From Hoeflea_A sp965228435 (GTDB lineage: Bacteria > Pseudomonadota > Alphaproteobacteria > Rhizobiales > Rhizobiaceae), in contig OZ245818.1 in NCBI GenBank assembly GCA_965228435.1, forward strand, positions 806,001-870,000: 64,000 nt of DNA. The letters run 5' to 3'. Each line of letters opens with the position of its first letter. The stretch's first letter is position 1. Made by a program: the position numbers and the translations under genes. Positions 35,155-44,290 of the stretch are shown in pieces. Below the pieces are notes generated by a model. It was not told the origin of the DNA. It did no database searches and saw nothing but the letters and a program-made list of their open reading frames with translations.

Positions 35155-36042
35155 TCACTTGTGAGCGTTCAACCATTCGAGCGTTGTCGGGATCATTTTT
35201 TCATCCAGGGTCGCCGGACCACCAAATGCGTCCCAGACATGATCCGTTTCGAACACGACCAGTTTCTCTTCACCGGGATGATAGTTGAGCAGAATTTGTC
35301 CCGCGCCGGGCTGCGGCGTCACAACGGTGTCGTTGCTGCCGACAATCACCAGAAGCGGTCCCGGATAGTCGGCGACGGCCCCGGCCGTGCTGGTTGTCGG
35401 CAGTTCGTGGTAGAAGGAGCCCTTGAGAGTGGTGTCGACACCCCAGGGCAACTTGACCGTATGGGGCGTGTCGGCGTCACCCGCAATTGCGGCCGATACG
35501 ACATCGTTGCCCAGCAGAGCTGAGAACGTGGCCATCGGATTGGTCACCGGCGCCCACAGAACCGTTGCCTTGACGTCAGGCCGCTGTGCGACTGCATGGG
35601 ACGCGACCAGCCCGCCCTGGCTCCAGCCGAGCACCGAGATGTTATCGCCGTCCACCGCGTCATTGGCTTTGAGCCAATCGATGGCCGCAACGGCATCGGC
35701 TATCTGGCCACTGAAGGTCGTGTCCGCCCACTCGCCCTGGCTTTCGCCGGAGCCGCGAAAATCGATGCGCAGGCTGGCATATCCATTGTCGGCAAGCTGG
35801 CGCGCGGTACGGGAGAAGACACCTTCGTCGGTATCCTTGACCGGCAATTCATCGCGCGTCCCGGTGAATCCGTGCAGCAGCAGAACAACCGGCGCCGGAT
35901 CGCCATCCGGCGTTTCGAGCGTGCCGACGACATTCTGTCCGTTGACCGGAATCTTGACGACCTGTTCGGCCGCTAACGCCGATCCACCCAAAAGAGATGC
36001 CAAGGCTACCGCCGTTACCAGACGCGTCATTCCTGTCTTCAT
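35155..36042 (-). CDS. Exported alpha/beta hydrolase (cinnamoyl-esterase-like)
   Basis: Serine hydrolase of 295 residues with a signal peptide (cleavage near ALA-A, about residue 24). The oxyanion region is LLHGFTG, the strand-helix region is LRIDFRGSGES, the nucleophile elbow is GWSQGG, the acid is in VGSNDTV and the His is in TDHVWD. HGFTG plus DFRGSGES resembles bacterial feruloyl/cinnamoyl esterases and related acyl hydrolases. It is convergent to the coniferyl-type operon and might release hydroxycinnamates in the periplasm. The functional link is inference. Confidence 0.8.
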   Translation of the reverse strand: MKTGMTRLVTAVALASLLGGSALAAEQVVKIPVNGQNVVGTLETPDGDPAPVVLLLHGFTGTRDELPVKDTDEGVFSRTARQLADNGYASLRIDFRGSGESQGEWADTTFSGQIADAVAAIDWLKANDAVDGDNISVLGWSQGGLVASHAVAQRPDVKATVLWAPVTNPMATFSALLGNDVVSAAIAGDADTPHTVKLPWGVDTTLKGSFYHELPTTSTAGAVADYPGPLLVIVGSNDTVVTPQPGAGQILLNYHPGEEKLVVFETDHVWDAFGGPATLDEKMIPTTLEWLNAHK

Positions 36043-36062
36043 GTCGATGTCTCCCTGCTTCT

Positions 36063-36092
36063 AAAAAATGAACACCGCGCCGAAGCGCGGTG
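36063..36092 (-). terminator. Terminator of the ldt-ompA lipoprotein operon
   Basis: CACCGCGC-CGAA-GCGCGGTG (36073-36092). On the minus strand the loop reads TTCG and is followed by TTCATTTTTTAG, a classic factor-independent terminator 40 bp past the OmpA-like gene stop. Confidence 0.9.
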
Positions 36093-36131
36093 ATTGTGTG
36101 CAATCGAAATAGCAAAGCCCGACGCTTGCCG

Positions 36132-36671
36132 TCAGGTGCCCTTGTACTGCGGCGCCGCTGCGTCGAACTCCTTGCGCAGATTCACGACCACGCGGCGGTT
36201 CTGCACCTTGCAGGCGGTATCGGAACAGTTTCGTACCGGACGCTCCGTGCCGTAGCCCTTGGCCCACATCCGCTGGGCATTGACGCCCTTGCTGGCCAGA
36301 TAGGCCATCACCGCGTCTGCGCGTTCTTTCGAGAGCTCGACATTCTTGGCACCGGAACCCGGATCATCGGCAAAGCCCTGCAGTTTCACCAGCCAGTTGC
36401 GATGCTGGCCGAGCCATGCTGCCTGCAGGTCGAGCGTTTCCTTGGCGACATCGTCCAGCTGGGCGGAACCGGAAGCAAAATAGATCCGGCGCCCGGCATC
36501 CATGATGAATTGTTCCTCGGTGCCCTGGCGTACCTCAGCGAATCCGGCCGCCGCATTGTCGGTTCCCCTGGGCGTCAGCGTCGAGGAGGTGTTGCAGCCG
36601 GCGACGGCCAATCCCGAGACAAGAAGAACGACAGCCGAAACGGCGCATTGCACACTATTCATTCCCGTCAC
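36132..36671 (-). CDS. OmpA-family lipoprotein
   Basis: Peptidoglycan-associated lipoprotein of 179 residues. The lipobox is LAVAGC (lipidated Cys near residue 26). The OmpA-like domain spans about 55-170, with IYFASGSAQLD, LQGFADDPGSG, LSKERADAVMAYL and NRRVVV, the residues that bind diaminopimelate. The start shown is GTG 36671, overlapping the preceding L,D-transpeptidase stop by 4 bp (GTGA); ATG at 36662 is an alternative. An envelope pair with a coupled L,D-transpeptidase suggests anchoring of the outer membrane to peptidoglycan. Confidence 0.9.
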   Translation of the reverse strand: MTGMNSVQCAVSAVVLLVSGLAVAGCNTSSTLTPRGTDNAAAGFAEVRQGTEEQFIMDAGRRIYFASGSAQLDDVAKETLDLQAAWLGQHRNWLVKLQGFADDPGSGAKNVELSKERADAVMAYLASKGVNAQRMWAKGYGTERPVRNCSDTACKVQNRRVVVNLRKEFDAAAPQYKGT

Positions 36672-37330
36672 CCGTCCGTCAGGTTGTTCGCGCGCTCGGA
36701 GATATGTTCCAGAACCAGCACCGCTGTGCCTTTCGGAGTCCTTCGGTAGAGATCGATCACATCTTCGTTGATGAGACGGATGCAGCCCGACGACATGTCC
36801 GAACCGATGGTCCAGGGCTGGGTTGTGCCGTGCAGACGGTAGCCCGTATCTCCACCGCCATTGTGCAGGTAGAGCGCACGCGGTCCCAACGGGTTATCCG
36901 GTCCTGGATCCATATACGGGGGCAATTCCGGCTGCCGCTTGCGCATTTCCGGCGGCGGCGTCCAACGGGGCCAGCGCGCCTTGCGGGCGATGTTTGCCCG
37001 GCCGAACCACTGGAAGCCTTCACGACCAACACCCACGCCGTAGCGCAATGCGGTGTTGTTCTCCCAGATCCAGTAGAGGTAGTGGTTGCGCGTATCGATC
37101 ACGACGGTGCCGATTGGCTCGTCGGAGTAATACTGCACCATTTGCCGACGCCAGCGCTTGTCGATCGCATCGAAATTGGTCGCCCTGAAGGTAAAACCAC
37201 CATCAGTGACGTATCCCTTGTAGAAACGCGATGCGGACTGCTGCGCGGCCGCGCTTCCGGTCCACACGAAAGGCGCTGCCAGACCCGCCGTCACGGCGGT
37301 GGCGCCCTGAATGAATTTACGCCTGTCCAT
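36668..37330 (-). CDS. L,D-transpeptidase with Tat signal (YkuD domain)
   Basis: Third YkuD enzyme, 220 residues from ATG 37330, with GGGAGG six bases upstream. It carries a twin-arginine signal (MDRRKFIQGATAVTAGLAAP), unlike the two Sec-type paralogues. The catalytic motif is HGTTQPWTIG with His167, then SSGCIRL with Cys183. GPRALYLHN and YGVGVGREGF are shared with the other two. It is co-transcribed and overlapping with the OmpA-like lipoprotein, a possible acceptor or partner. Confidence 0.91.
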   Translation of the reverse strand: MDRRKFIQGATAVTAGLAAPFVWTGSAAAQQSASRFYKGYVTDGGFTFRATNFDAIDKRWRRQMVQYYSDEPIGTVVIDTRNHYLYWIWENNTALRYGVGVGREGFQWFGRANIARKARWPRWTPPPEMRKRQPELPPYMDPGPDNPLGPRALYLHNGGGDTGYRLHGTTQPWTIGSDMSSGCIRLINEDVIDLYRRTPKGTAVLVLEHISERANNLTDG

Positions 37331-37596
37331 AATCATCCTCCCGGCCTCTTTGCGGTCCGGTACGGCCCGCATTGCAATTGGCCTGTCATCGGTGCCGTAT
37401 TAATCCGAAAAACACCCCTTCGGTCAACCGTTTGTCGGCTTTCCATTGACGAGGCCAACTTCATGTTTCGAGTGGCAACAGCTTGCAAACACTGCCATTT
37501 TGCCAGTTTACGGCAAGGAAGTGCCGCGTATCGATGGTCATCGTTGTCGTCGTCATGGTAGGCAAACCAATATGTTCAAGCCTTGAGGAGCAGGTT

Positions 37597-38808
37597 GTGG
37601 CCAAATCCAACAGCTACACGGGACTGTCGACTACAGCGATTCACGCCGGCGAAGGTCCGGACCCGACGACCGGTGCGTCGGCACCGAACATCGTCATGTC
37701 CTCGACCTATGTAGCGGATGAAACGGCCGGTTTCTCAGCCCATGATCTCAGCGATGAAAGTCCGTTTCTCTACGGCCGTTGGGCCAATCCCTCGGTGCGT
37801 TCGCTGGAGAACAAGATCGCGGCGCTCGAAGGGACTGAATCCTGCCTCTGCCTGGCTTCAGGCATGGCGGCTGCCACCGCCATCTTTCTTACCGTGCTGT
37901 CGGAGGGCGACCATGCGATCGTCTCCGACGTCTCCTACGCCGGCGTCGCTGAACTCGCCCGCGATACGCTGCCTCGTTTCGGTATCGAGGTGTCGCTGGT
38001 CGATATGACCGACCTGGAGGCCGTGGCGAATGCGGTGAGGCCAAACACCAGGCTGATCCATACGGAAAGCCCCGCCAATCCCATCATGCGGCTGACCGAC
38101 CTTGCCGCCGTTTCGGAGATCGCCCGGCAGGCCGGCGCCAAGCACTCCTGCGATGCTACCTTCGCATCACCGATCGGCCAGAAGTCGGCGGCACTCGGCG
38201 TCGACTACGTCATGCATTCGATCACAAAATATATCGGCGGCCACGGGGATGCCATCGGTGGCGCTGTGTGCGGCACGGCGGAAGACATCAAGGGCCTGAC
38301 CATCGAGGCAGCGATCCATCACGGCGGCATCCTCTCGCCGTTCAACGCCTGGCTGATCGCCCGCGGCACCTCCACCCTGCCTCTGCGTCTCCGTGCCCAT
38401 CAGGAAGGCGCAATGGCAGTCGCACGCTGGCTCGAGGACCATCCACACGTTACGAAGGTGCTCTACCCCGGGCTCGAAAGTCACCCCCAGCATGCGCTCG
38501 CGCAACGGCAGATGCGCAACTTCTCCGGCATGCTGTCCTTCCAGGTCGGCGATGAGGCAACAGGCGAAGCGCTTGCCGCCCGCATGGCGAAAGAACTCCA
38601 GGTCATCCACCACGCTGTCTCGCTCGGCCACCACCGCAGCCTCATCTGGTGGATGCCAACCTCGGGAATGATGGAAACGTCTTTCCGCTTGAGCGGCCGG
38701 CAATTGGAAAGCTACCGCGATTACGCCGGCGACGGCATCTTCCGACTGTCAATCGGACTGGAGGATGCGGAGGATCTCATCGCTGATCTTGATCGTGTGC
38801 TGGGTTAG
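37597..38808 (+). CDS. Cystathionine/methionine gamma-lyase family PLP enzyme
   Basis: Fold-type I PLP enzyme of 403 residues in the trans-sulfuration family. GTG 37597 follows GAGGAG; in-frame ATGs upstream lack a good site. PLP-lysine is Lys211 in SITKYIGGHGDAIGG, and LYGRWANPS near residue 60 carries the Tyr/Arg phosphate contacts. ESCLCLASGMAA and HTESPANP are typical. The sequence cannot distinguish cystathionine beta- or gamma-lyase, methionine gamma-lyase or a sulfhydrylase. It stands alone, divergent from the Tat L,D-transpeptidase. Confidence 0.88.
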   Translation: MAKSNSYTGLSTTAIHAGEGPDPTTGASAPNIVMSSTYVADETAGFSAHDLSDESPFLYGRWANPSVRSLENKIAALEGTESCLCLASGMAAATAIFLTVLSEGDHAIVSDVSYAGVAELARDTLPRFGIEVSLVDMTDLEAVANAVRPNTRLIHTESPANPIMRLTDLAAVSEIARQAGAKHSCDATFASPIGQKSAALGVDYVMHSITKYIGGHGDAIGGAVCGTAEDIKGLTIEAAIHHGGILSPFNAWLIARGTSTLPLRLRAHQEGAMAVARWLEDHPHVTKVLYPGLESHPQHALAQRQMRNFSGMLSFQVGDEATGEALAARMAKELQVIHHAVSLGHHRSLIWWMPTSGMMETSFRLSGRQLESYRDYAGDGIFRLSIGLEDAEDLIADLDRVLG

Positions 38809-38822
38809 ACCGTTCATCGCGT

Positions 38823-40121
38823 CTATCCACCCAACTCGCTCGGCTTGGGACCTCCATAGGCCCAGTCGAGCAGCTTCACGGTGTGGACGATCGGCATGTC
38901 GGTGCCGAGACCAATCTGGGTGATGCAGCCGATATTACCGGTGGCGACGAGGTCGGCGCCGGTAGCTTCGATGTTCCGGACCTTGCGCTCGCGCAGGCGA
39001 TCAGCGATGTCGGCCTGCATGATGTTGTAGGTTCCGGCGGAGCCGCAGCACAGATGCCCTTCGGCCGGAGCCACCACCTTGAAGCCGGCAGCGGTCAGAA
39101 GGTCTTTGGGCTGGCGCGTTATTTTCTGGCCGTGCTGCATGGAGCAGGCCGAGTGGTAGGCGACGGTCAGCGGCTGGGGCGCTGCCGGCTCAGGTAAGTC
39201 GAGCGTCGCCAGATATTCCGTAACGTCTTTCGCCAGCGCCGAGACCGTTGCCGCTTTTTCGGCATAGGCCGGATCTTCGCGCAGCATGTAGCCATAATCC
39301 TTGATCGTGGTACCGCATCCGGACGCGGTAATGATGATGGCATCAAGCCCGCCCTGTTCCAATTCGCGCGTCCAGACATCGACATTGTGCCGCGCCGCGT
39401 CCAGAGACTGCTCCTCGCGACCCATGTGATGCACCAGCGAACCGCAGCAGACCTCGCCGGCCGGCACCACCACCTCGATGCCAAGCCGGTTGAGGAAACG
39501 GATGGCCGCAGCGTTGGTCTGAGGCTCGAGCACCGACTGGGCGCAACCGGTCAAGATCGCGACTCGACCCTGGCGGGTGACCGAAGGTGCGTGCGTCGCC
39601 GGTCCCGCACCGGGTTTTTCAATGCGGCGGGGCGCCAGGTCGAGCATGGCGCCCATGGGCTTCAGACCCGGCAGCCTCTTCAGCAAGGGCGCAAAGGGGC
39701 GCGACAGGCGCGCCAGATGCAGCGCTGCACGAAAGCGCCGGGGAAACGGCAGGACCAGAGCCAGGATCTGCCGTGTCAGCCGGTTCATGAACGGACGCTG
39801 GTAGGTCTTCTCGATATGCGCGCGGGCATGGTCGATCAGATGCATGTAGTGCACGCCCGACGGACAGGTGGTCATGCAGGCGAGGCAGGACAGGCACCGG
39901 TCGATATGGGTGACGATCTGCTCATCGGCTGGGCGGTCATTCTCCAGCATGTCCTTGATCAGATAGATGCGTCCGCGGGGACTGTCGAGCTCGTTGCCGA
40001 GCGTGACATAGGTCGGACAGGTCGCCGTGCAGAAGCCGCAATGGACACATTTGCGCAGGATGGACTCGGCCTCGGCGACACCGCTGTCGGCAAGCTGTTC
40101 GGCCGTGAAGTTCGTCTGCAT
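38823..40121 (-). CDS. glcF: Glycolate oxidase iron-sulfur subunit
   Basis: Electron-transfer subunit of 432 residues. Two 4Fe-4S ferredoxin sites are seen: Cys25, 28, 31 and 35 (CVHCGFCTATCP) and Cys76, 79, 82 and 86 (CLSCLACMTTCP). Two CCG domains in the C-terminal half carry VCCGSLVHHMG and LCCGSAGTYN. With GlcD and GlcE it oxidises glycolate to glyoxylate and passes electrons to quinone at the inner membrane. It is the last gene of glcD-glcE-(small membrane protein)-glcF. Confidence 0.95.
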   Translation of the reverse strand: MQTNFTAEQLADSGVAEAESILRKCVHCGFCTATCPTYVTLGNELDSPRGRIYLIKDMLENDRPADEQIVTHIDRCLSCLACMTTCPSGVHYMHLIDHARAHIEKTYQRPFMNRLTRQILALVLPFPRRFRAALHLARLSRPFAPLLKRLPGLKPMGAMLDLAPRRIEKPGAGPATHAPSVTRQGRVAILTGCAQSVLEPQTNAAAIRFLNRLGIEVVVPAGEVCCGSLVHHMGREEQSLDAARHNVDVWTRELEQGGLDAIIITASGCGTTIKDYGYMLREDPAYAEKAATVSALAKDVTEYLATLDLPEPAAPQPLTVAYHSACSMQHGQKITRQPKDLLTAAGFKVVAPAEGHLCCGSAGTYNIMQADIADRLRERKVRNIEATGADLVATGNIGCITQIGLGTDMPIVHTVKLLDWAYGGPKPSELGG

Positions 40122-40145
40122 ACAAATGCGTCCTTCGGATACGGA

Positions 40146-40526
40146 TCAGACCATCCAGGTCTCGGGATTGTCGATCGGTGCCTCGCGGGTGATCGCCTGA
40201 AGACCCTTGACGCAGCGCACGACGAACCAGATCAACGCCGCGAACATCAGCAGGAAACCGATGCCGACAAAGGCCAGAACAAAGCAGATCACGGAATAGA
40301 GCAGCCCGATCCAGAACGTGCGGATCTGATACGTGTAGTGGCTGTCGAGCCACGGATCGGCGTTGCCGCGGTTCATGTAGGCAAAGACCAGGCCGACGAA
40401 AAGCGACAGGCCGATGGCAAGGCTGACGAGATACAAGATGTAGACGAGCTGGACATTCTGGCGTCCCGGCTCGATCCAGGATCCCGCGTCGTTCGAAGGC
40501 TTGTTGTCCGGCAACTGATCGCTCAT
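40146..40526 (-). CDS. DUF4870-like membrane protein
   Basis: Membrane protein of 126 residues from ATG 40526, with GAGGAGATATCC upstream. Three hydrophobic segments (about 27-50, 70-88, 88-108) and a C-terminal IWFVVRCVKGLQA motif resemble the DUF4870 (YccF/Tim44-like small membrane) group. It lies inside the glc operon, 34 bp after glcE and 24 bp before glcF. Function unknown; it might help dock the soluble glycolate oxidase at the membrane, which is inference. Confidence 0.8.
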   Translation of the reverse strand: MSDQLPDNKPSNDAGSWIEPGRQNVQLVYILYLVSLAIGLSLFVGLVFAYMNRGNADPWLDSHYTYQIRTFWIGLLYSVICFVLAFVGIGFLLMFAALIWFVVRCVKGLQAITREAPIDNPETWMV

Positions 40527-40560
40527 GGATATCTCCTCTTTCCGCAAGTGATGCGAAACA

Positions 40561-41784
40561 CTACCCCATTCGCCCGGGATTGAGGATCATTTCCGGATCG
40601 AACTGATGTTTGAGCCGGTTTGTCAAAGCCGCCAGCGCCGGTTCGGACGGTTCGAATACGGCTTCGGCATTGCGCATATCGGCCGTCGCCCGCACGAGGG
40701 TCGCGTGACCACCGCCTAGCGCCCGCAGCGATTTGCGCAGCGTGTCGGCTTCCGCATCAGCTTCCATGCGAAGCCAGACCAATCCGCCCTGCCAATCGTA
40801 ATACGCGTCGACACCGGCCTGCAGGCGCAGCGCCGCCACCAGCTGATGACCGGCCGACGGTGCCGCCGACACGCGCCAGACGGCACGCTCCGTCCCATCC
40901 TGGAAGGGTCTGACATCGCGGATCTCGCGCCAGAGTTTCTCGGTCTCCTCAGCACCGAGCCGCTGGCAAGGTCCGGTTGACTGCAGCATCGCCATCAGCC
41001 GCTCCAGCCGATACTCGACAGACTGCTCGAAGCCCTCCAGCCGCAGGACCGTCGCGGGTCCGTCCGGCAAACCGCCATCGAGAAAACGAAAGCGCACGCT
41101 TTCCGGCAGATGGGCAGCGCCGGAGACCTCCGCGCTGGACCCCATGGCTCGGGCCATCACAGTGGCGGCATCTGCATCGTTGAGGCCGGACACGATCAAC
41201 GTTGCCTGGGTTTCGGCTTTCGGCAGAACCTTGAAGGTGACCTCGGTCAGCACCGCCAGGGTTCCCCAGGAGCCCGAGATGCCTCTTGACAGATCATAAC
41301 CGGTAACATTCTTGACAACCCGGCCTCCGGATTTGATCAGGTCGCCATGGCCCGTGACCGCACGGATACCAAGGGCATGATCGCGTGCGGCGCCGGCCTT
41401 GAGGCGGCGTGGACCCGACAAGTTGGTCGCCAACACGGCGCCGATTGTGCCGCGGCGCGAGTCATCCGCCCCCAGCAACGGGCGGTAGTCCATCGGCTCG
41501 AACTGAAGTTCCTGATTATTTTCGGCGAGAAGGGTTTCGATCTCCTCCAGCGGCGTGCCGGCCTTCGCCGTCAACACCAGTTCCTCAGGCTCGTAGAGGG
41601 TGACGCCCGTCAGATCCGACAGGTCAAGGCGATGGGCCGCTTGTACGGGCTTGCCTATGCCTCGTTTCGATCCATGTCCGGTGATTTCAAGCGGCGCGGC
41701 TTCCGAGATGGCCCACTGCACGGCATCGCGTACCTGGTCCTCGGTGTCGGGCCGAAAGGTGTGGCTGTCTGCCGTCTCCGTCAT
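40561..41784 (-). CDS. glcE: Glycolate oxidase FAD-binding subunit
   Basis: FAD-binding (PCMH-type) subunit of 407 residues from ATG 41784, 5 bp after the glcD stop. Motifs are ITGHGSKRGIG, DYRPLLG, GTIGAVLATNLSGPRRLKAG, then GRVVKNVTGYDLSRG, which match E. coli GlcE. It lacks the larger C-terminal catalytic part found in GlcD. It assembles with GlcD and GlcF. Confidence 0.94.
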   Translation of the reverse strand: MTETADSHTFRPDTEDQVRDAVQWAISEAAPLEITGHGSKRGIGKPVQAAHRLDLSDLTGVTLYEPEELVLTAKAGTPLEEIETLLAENNQELQFEPMDYRPLLGADDSRRGTIGAVLATNLSGPRRLKAGAARDHALGIRAVTGHGDLIKSGGRVVKNVTGYDLSRGISGSWGTLAVLTEVTFKVLPKAETQATLIVSGLNDADAATVMARAMGSSAEVSGAAHLPESVRFRFLDGGLPDGPATVLRLEGFEQSVEYRLERLMAMLQSTGPCQRLGAEETEKLWREIRDVRPFQDGTERAVWRVSAAPSAGHQLVAALRLQAGVDAYYDWQGGLVWLRMEADAEADTLRKSLRALGGGHATLVRATADMRNAEAVFEPSEPALAALTNRLKHQFDPEMILNPGRMG

Positions 41785-41789
41785 GGCGT

Positions 41790-43286
41790 TCAAAACCGCG
41801 GAATGTCGGGGAACGGTATCTGTCCCCGGGAGATGTGCATGCGTCCCATTTCGGCGCAGCGGCGCAATTGCGGGAACACCTTGCCCGGGTTGAGCAGGTG
41901 CTGTTCGTCGAAGGCGCATTTGACGCGGATCTGCTGGTCGAGATCGTTTTCGCTGAACATCGTGCCCATCAGGTCGCGCTTCTCGACACCAACGCCGTGT
42001 TCACCGGTGAGCACGCCACCGACTTCGACGCAAAGCCTGAGGATGTCATTGCCGAAATCCTCAGCCTTCTGCAATTCGCCCGGCACGTTGGCATCATAGA
42101 GGATCAGCGGGTGCAGATTGCCGTCTCCCGCGTGAAAGACGTTGGCAACCGACAGGCCATATTGATCGGAAAGGCGGCGCATGCCCGCAAGCACCTCCGG
42201 CAACTTCTTGCGCGGGATCGTCCCGTCCATGCAGTAGTAATCAGGCGATATGCGACCGACGGCCGGAAACGCCGCCTTGCGGCCGGCCCAGAAAGTCTGC
42301 CGCTCTTCCTCGCTGTTGGAAACGCGCGACATTGAGGCACCATTCCGGCCGGCGATCGCTTCGACTTCGCCGATCAACAGATCGACCTCCGCTTCCGGCC
42401 CGTCGAGTTCGACAATCAGCAACGCCTCGACATCGAGCGGGTAACCGGCATGGACGAAATCCTCGGCTGCGCGGATCGCGGGGCCGTCCATCATTTCGAT
42501 GCCGCCCGGAATGATCCCGGTTCCGATGATATCGGCAACGCACTGACCGGCCTGCTCGCTGCTCGGAAAGCCTACGAGCATGGCGCGCGCTGTCTCCGGC
42601 TTCTGAAGAATACGCACCGTCACTTCCGTGACGACGCCGAGCAACCCTTCCGATCCGGTCATGATACCCAGAAGATCGTAGCCGGGGCTGTCCAGGTGCC
42701 GGCCGCCGAGCCTGATCACATCGCCATTGATCAGCACCATTTCGAGCCCGAGCACATTGTTGGTTGTCAGGCCGTATTTGAGGCAGTGCACGCCGCCGGC
42801 GTTCTCAGCCACGTTTCCGCCGATGGAACAGGCGATCTGCGACGACGGGTCGGGGGCGTAGTAGAAGCCTTCCCCTTCGACCGCGTGGGTAACGCCGAGA
42901 TTGGTCACCCCCGGCTGAACGACGGCAATGCGGTCCTCATAGTCTATTTCCAACACCTGATTGAAACGCGACATGACCAGCAGAACTGCATCCTCAAGCG
43001 GCAGTGCGCCGCCGGACAGTGACGTCCCCGAACCGCGCGGCACCACTCGAATGCCGTTCTTGTCGCAGTATTTCAGGATGCGCGACACCTGCTGCACGGT
43101 TTCCGGCAGCACCACCACGAGCGGCAATTGCCGATAGGCCGTCAGCCCGTCTGTTTCGAAAGCGCGCATTTCGTTGGTGGCGTCAACGACACCCTCGCCA
43201 GGCACGATATCACGCAAATCCGCGACGATCCGGTCTCGTCGCGCCATCACTTCGGCTATGGGTTCGGGCATCTTCGGGTTGGTCAT
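41790..43286 (-). CDS. glcD: Glycolate oxidase catalytic subunit
   Basis: FAD-linked oxidase of 498 residues from ATG 43286, preceded by GAAGGACC. E. coli GlcD is 499. The FAD-binding half has PRGSGTSLSGGALP and GGNVAENAGGVHCLKYGLTTNNV. The C-terminal oxidase half has NVFHAGDGNLHP and GGVLTGEHGVGVEKR. The ORF also opens upstream, but that segment lacks a ribosome site. First gene of the glc operon; a LysR gene is divergent. Confidence 0.95.
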   Translation of the reverse strand: MTNPKMPEPIAEVMARRDRIVADLRDIVPGEGVVDATNEMRAFETDGLTAYRQLPLVVVLPETVQQVSRILKYCDKNGIRVVPRGSGTSLSGGALPLEDAVLLVMSRFNQVLEIDYEDRIAVVQPGVTNLGVTHAVEGEGFYYAPDPSSQIACSIGGNVAENAGGVHCLKYGLTTNNVLGLEMVLINGDVIRLGGRHLDSPGYDLLGIMTGSEGLLGVVTEVTVRILQKPETARAMLVGFPSSEQAGQCVADIIGTGIIPGGIEMMDGPAIRAAEDFVHAGYPLDVEALLIVELDGPEAEVDLLIGEVEAIAGRNGASMSRVSNSEEERQTFWAGRKAAFPAVGRISPDYYCMDGTIPRKKLPEVLAGMRRLSDQYGLSVANVFHAGDGNLHPLILYDANVPGELQKAEDFGNDILRLCVEVGGVLTGEHGVGVEKRDLMGTMFSENDLDQQIRVKCAFDEQHLLNPGKVFPQLRRCAEMGRMHISRGQIPFPDIPRF

Positions 43287-43393
43287 GGTCCTTCCATAGA
43301 CGCTGAATCTCAATTGGTCAACTTTTTTTACCAGTGAAGCCTGAGCCGCTCTTGAGCCGTTGAGAGGGGCGGTCCGCCACGCTACAAGGCGGC

Positions 43394-44290
43394 ATGGACA
43401 AGCTCGGTGATCTGGAAGTGTTCGCGCAAGTGGTGTCGGCCGGAAGCCTGTCGGCCGCCGGCCGAGAGCTCGGCTTGTCGCCGGCGGTGGTTTCGAAACG
43501 ACTGCGTCGGTTGGAAGACCGCATTGGTACCCGGCTGATCCAGCGCACCACCCGGCAGATATCGCTGACGGAGGCCGGACAGGGATATTATGAGCGCGTG
43601 GTCGCCATCCTTGCCGGTCTCGACGAGGCCGAGGCTTTCGTCACCAGGCGTTCGCAACAGGCGCGCGGGATCCTTCGGGTTTCAGCGCCAACATCCTTCG
43701 GCCGCATGCACATCGCCCCGCACCTCAAGGCGTTCATGGGCGCCAATCCGGACCTGTCCGTGCATCTGATGCTGAGCGATCGCATGGTCGATATCGTGGC
43801 CGAGGGTTTTGACATTGCCATCCGCATCGCCGAGTTGAACGACTCAAGCCTGGTGGCGCGGCGGCTGGCACCGGTGCGGCGGATCCTGTGCGCGACGCCG
43901 GGCTACCTGGCAGCCAATGGTGTGCCGCAGGGGATCGACGATCTCGAGAACCACATCTGCCTGCCGCCCCACAACAACGATCCCTGGAGACTGGAAGGAC
44001 CGGAAGGATCGCTGCTCTACCGGCCGGCGGGCAGGCTGTCGACCAATTCAAGCGAGGTCGTGCGCGAGTGCGTTATCGCAGGCCTTGGTATCGCACTGCG
44101 ATCGACCTGGGACATTTCCGAGGAGTTGCTCGACGGACGGCTCGTTCGCGTGCTGCCCAAATACGAGAGTTCGCGCGGCGTCGCGGTCCATGCCGTCTTT
44201 GCCAGCCGGCATTTCCTGCCGACCAAGATCCGGGTTTTCGTCGACTATCTTTCGGAACTGTTCGGTCCGCGGCCCTATTGGGAGAAATGA
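43394..44290 (+). CDS. LysR family regulator (CrgA-like)
   Basis: Regulator of 298 residues. The winged helix-turn-helix is at about 3-60 (AAGRELGLSPAVVSKRLRRLEDRIG), and the effector domain has the CrgA-type features VSAPTSFGRMHIAPHL and FDIAIRIAELNDSSLVARRLAP. It is divergent from glcD by 107 bp, so control of the glc operon is likely, although E. coli uses a GntR-type GlcC. Its last 16 bp overlap the convergent EamA gene. Confidence 0.91.
   Translation: MDKLGDLEVFAQVVSAGSLSAAGRELGLSPAVVSKRLRRLEDRIGTRLIQRTTRQISLTEAGQGYYERVVAILAGLDEAEAFVTRRSQQARGILRVSAPTSFGRMHIAPHLKAFMGANPDLSVHLMLSDRMVDIVAEGFDIAIRIAELNDSSLVARRLAPVRRILCATPGYLAANGVPQGIDDLENHICLPPHNNDPWRLEGPEGSLLYRPAGRLSTNSSEVVRECVIAGLGIALRSTWDISEELLDGRLVRVLPKYESSRGVAVHAVFASRHFLPTKIRVFVDYLSELFGPRPYWEK

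Noticed and set aside
43293..43321. Minus-strand TTGACC-N17-TATGGA before glcD.
   Set aside because: The predicted transcript would start at the ATG itself and the -10 overlaps the ribosome site GAAGGACC, so the true promoter is probably elsewhere.
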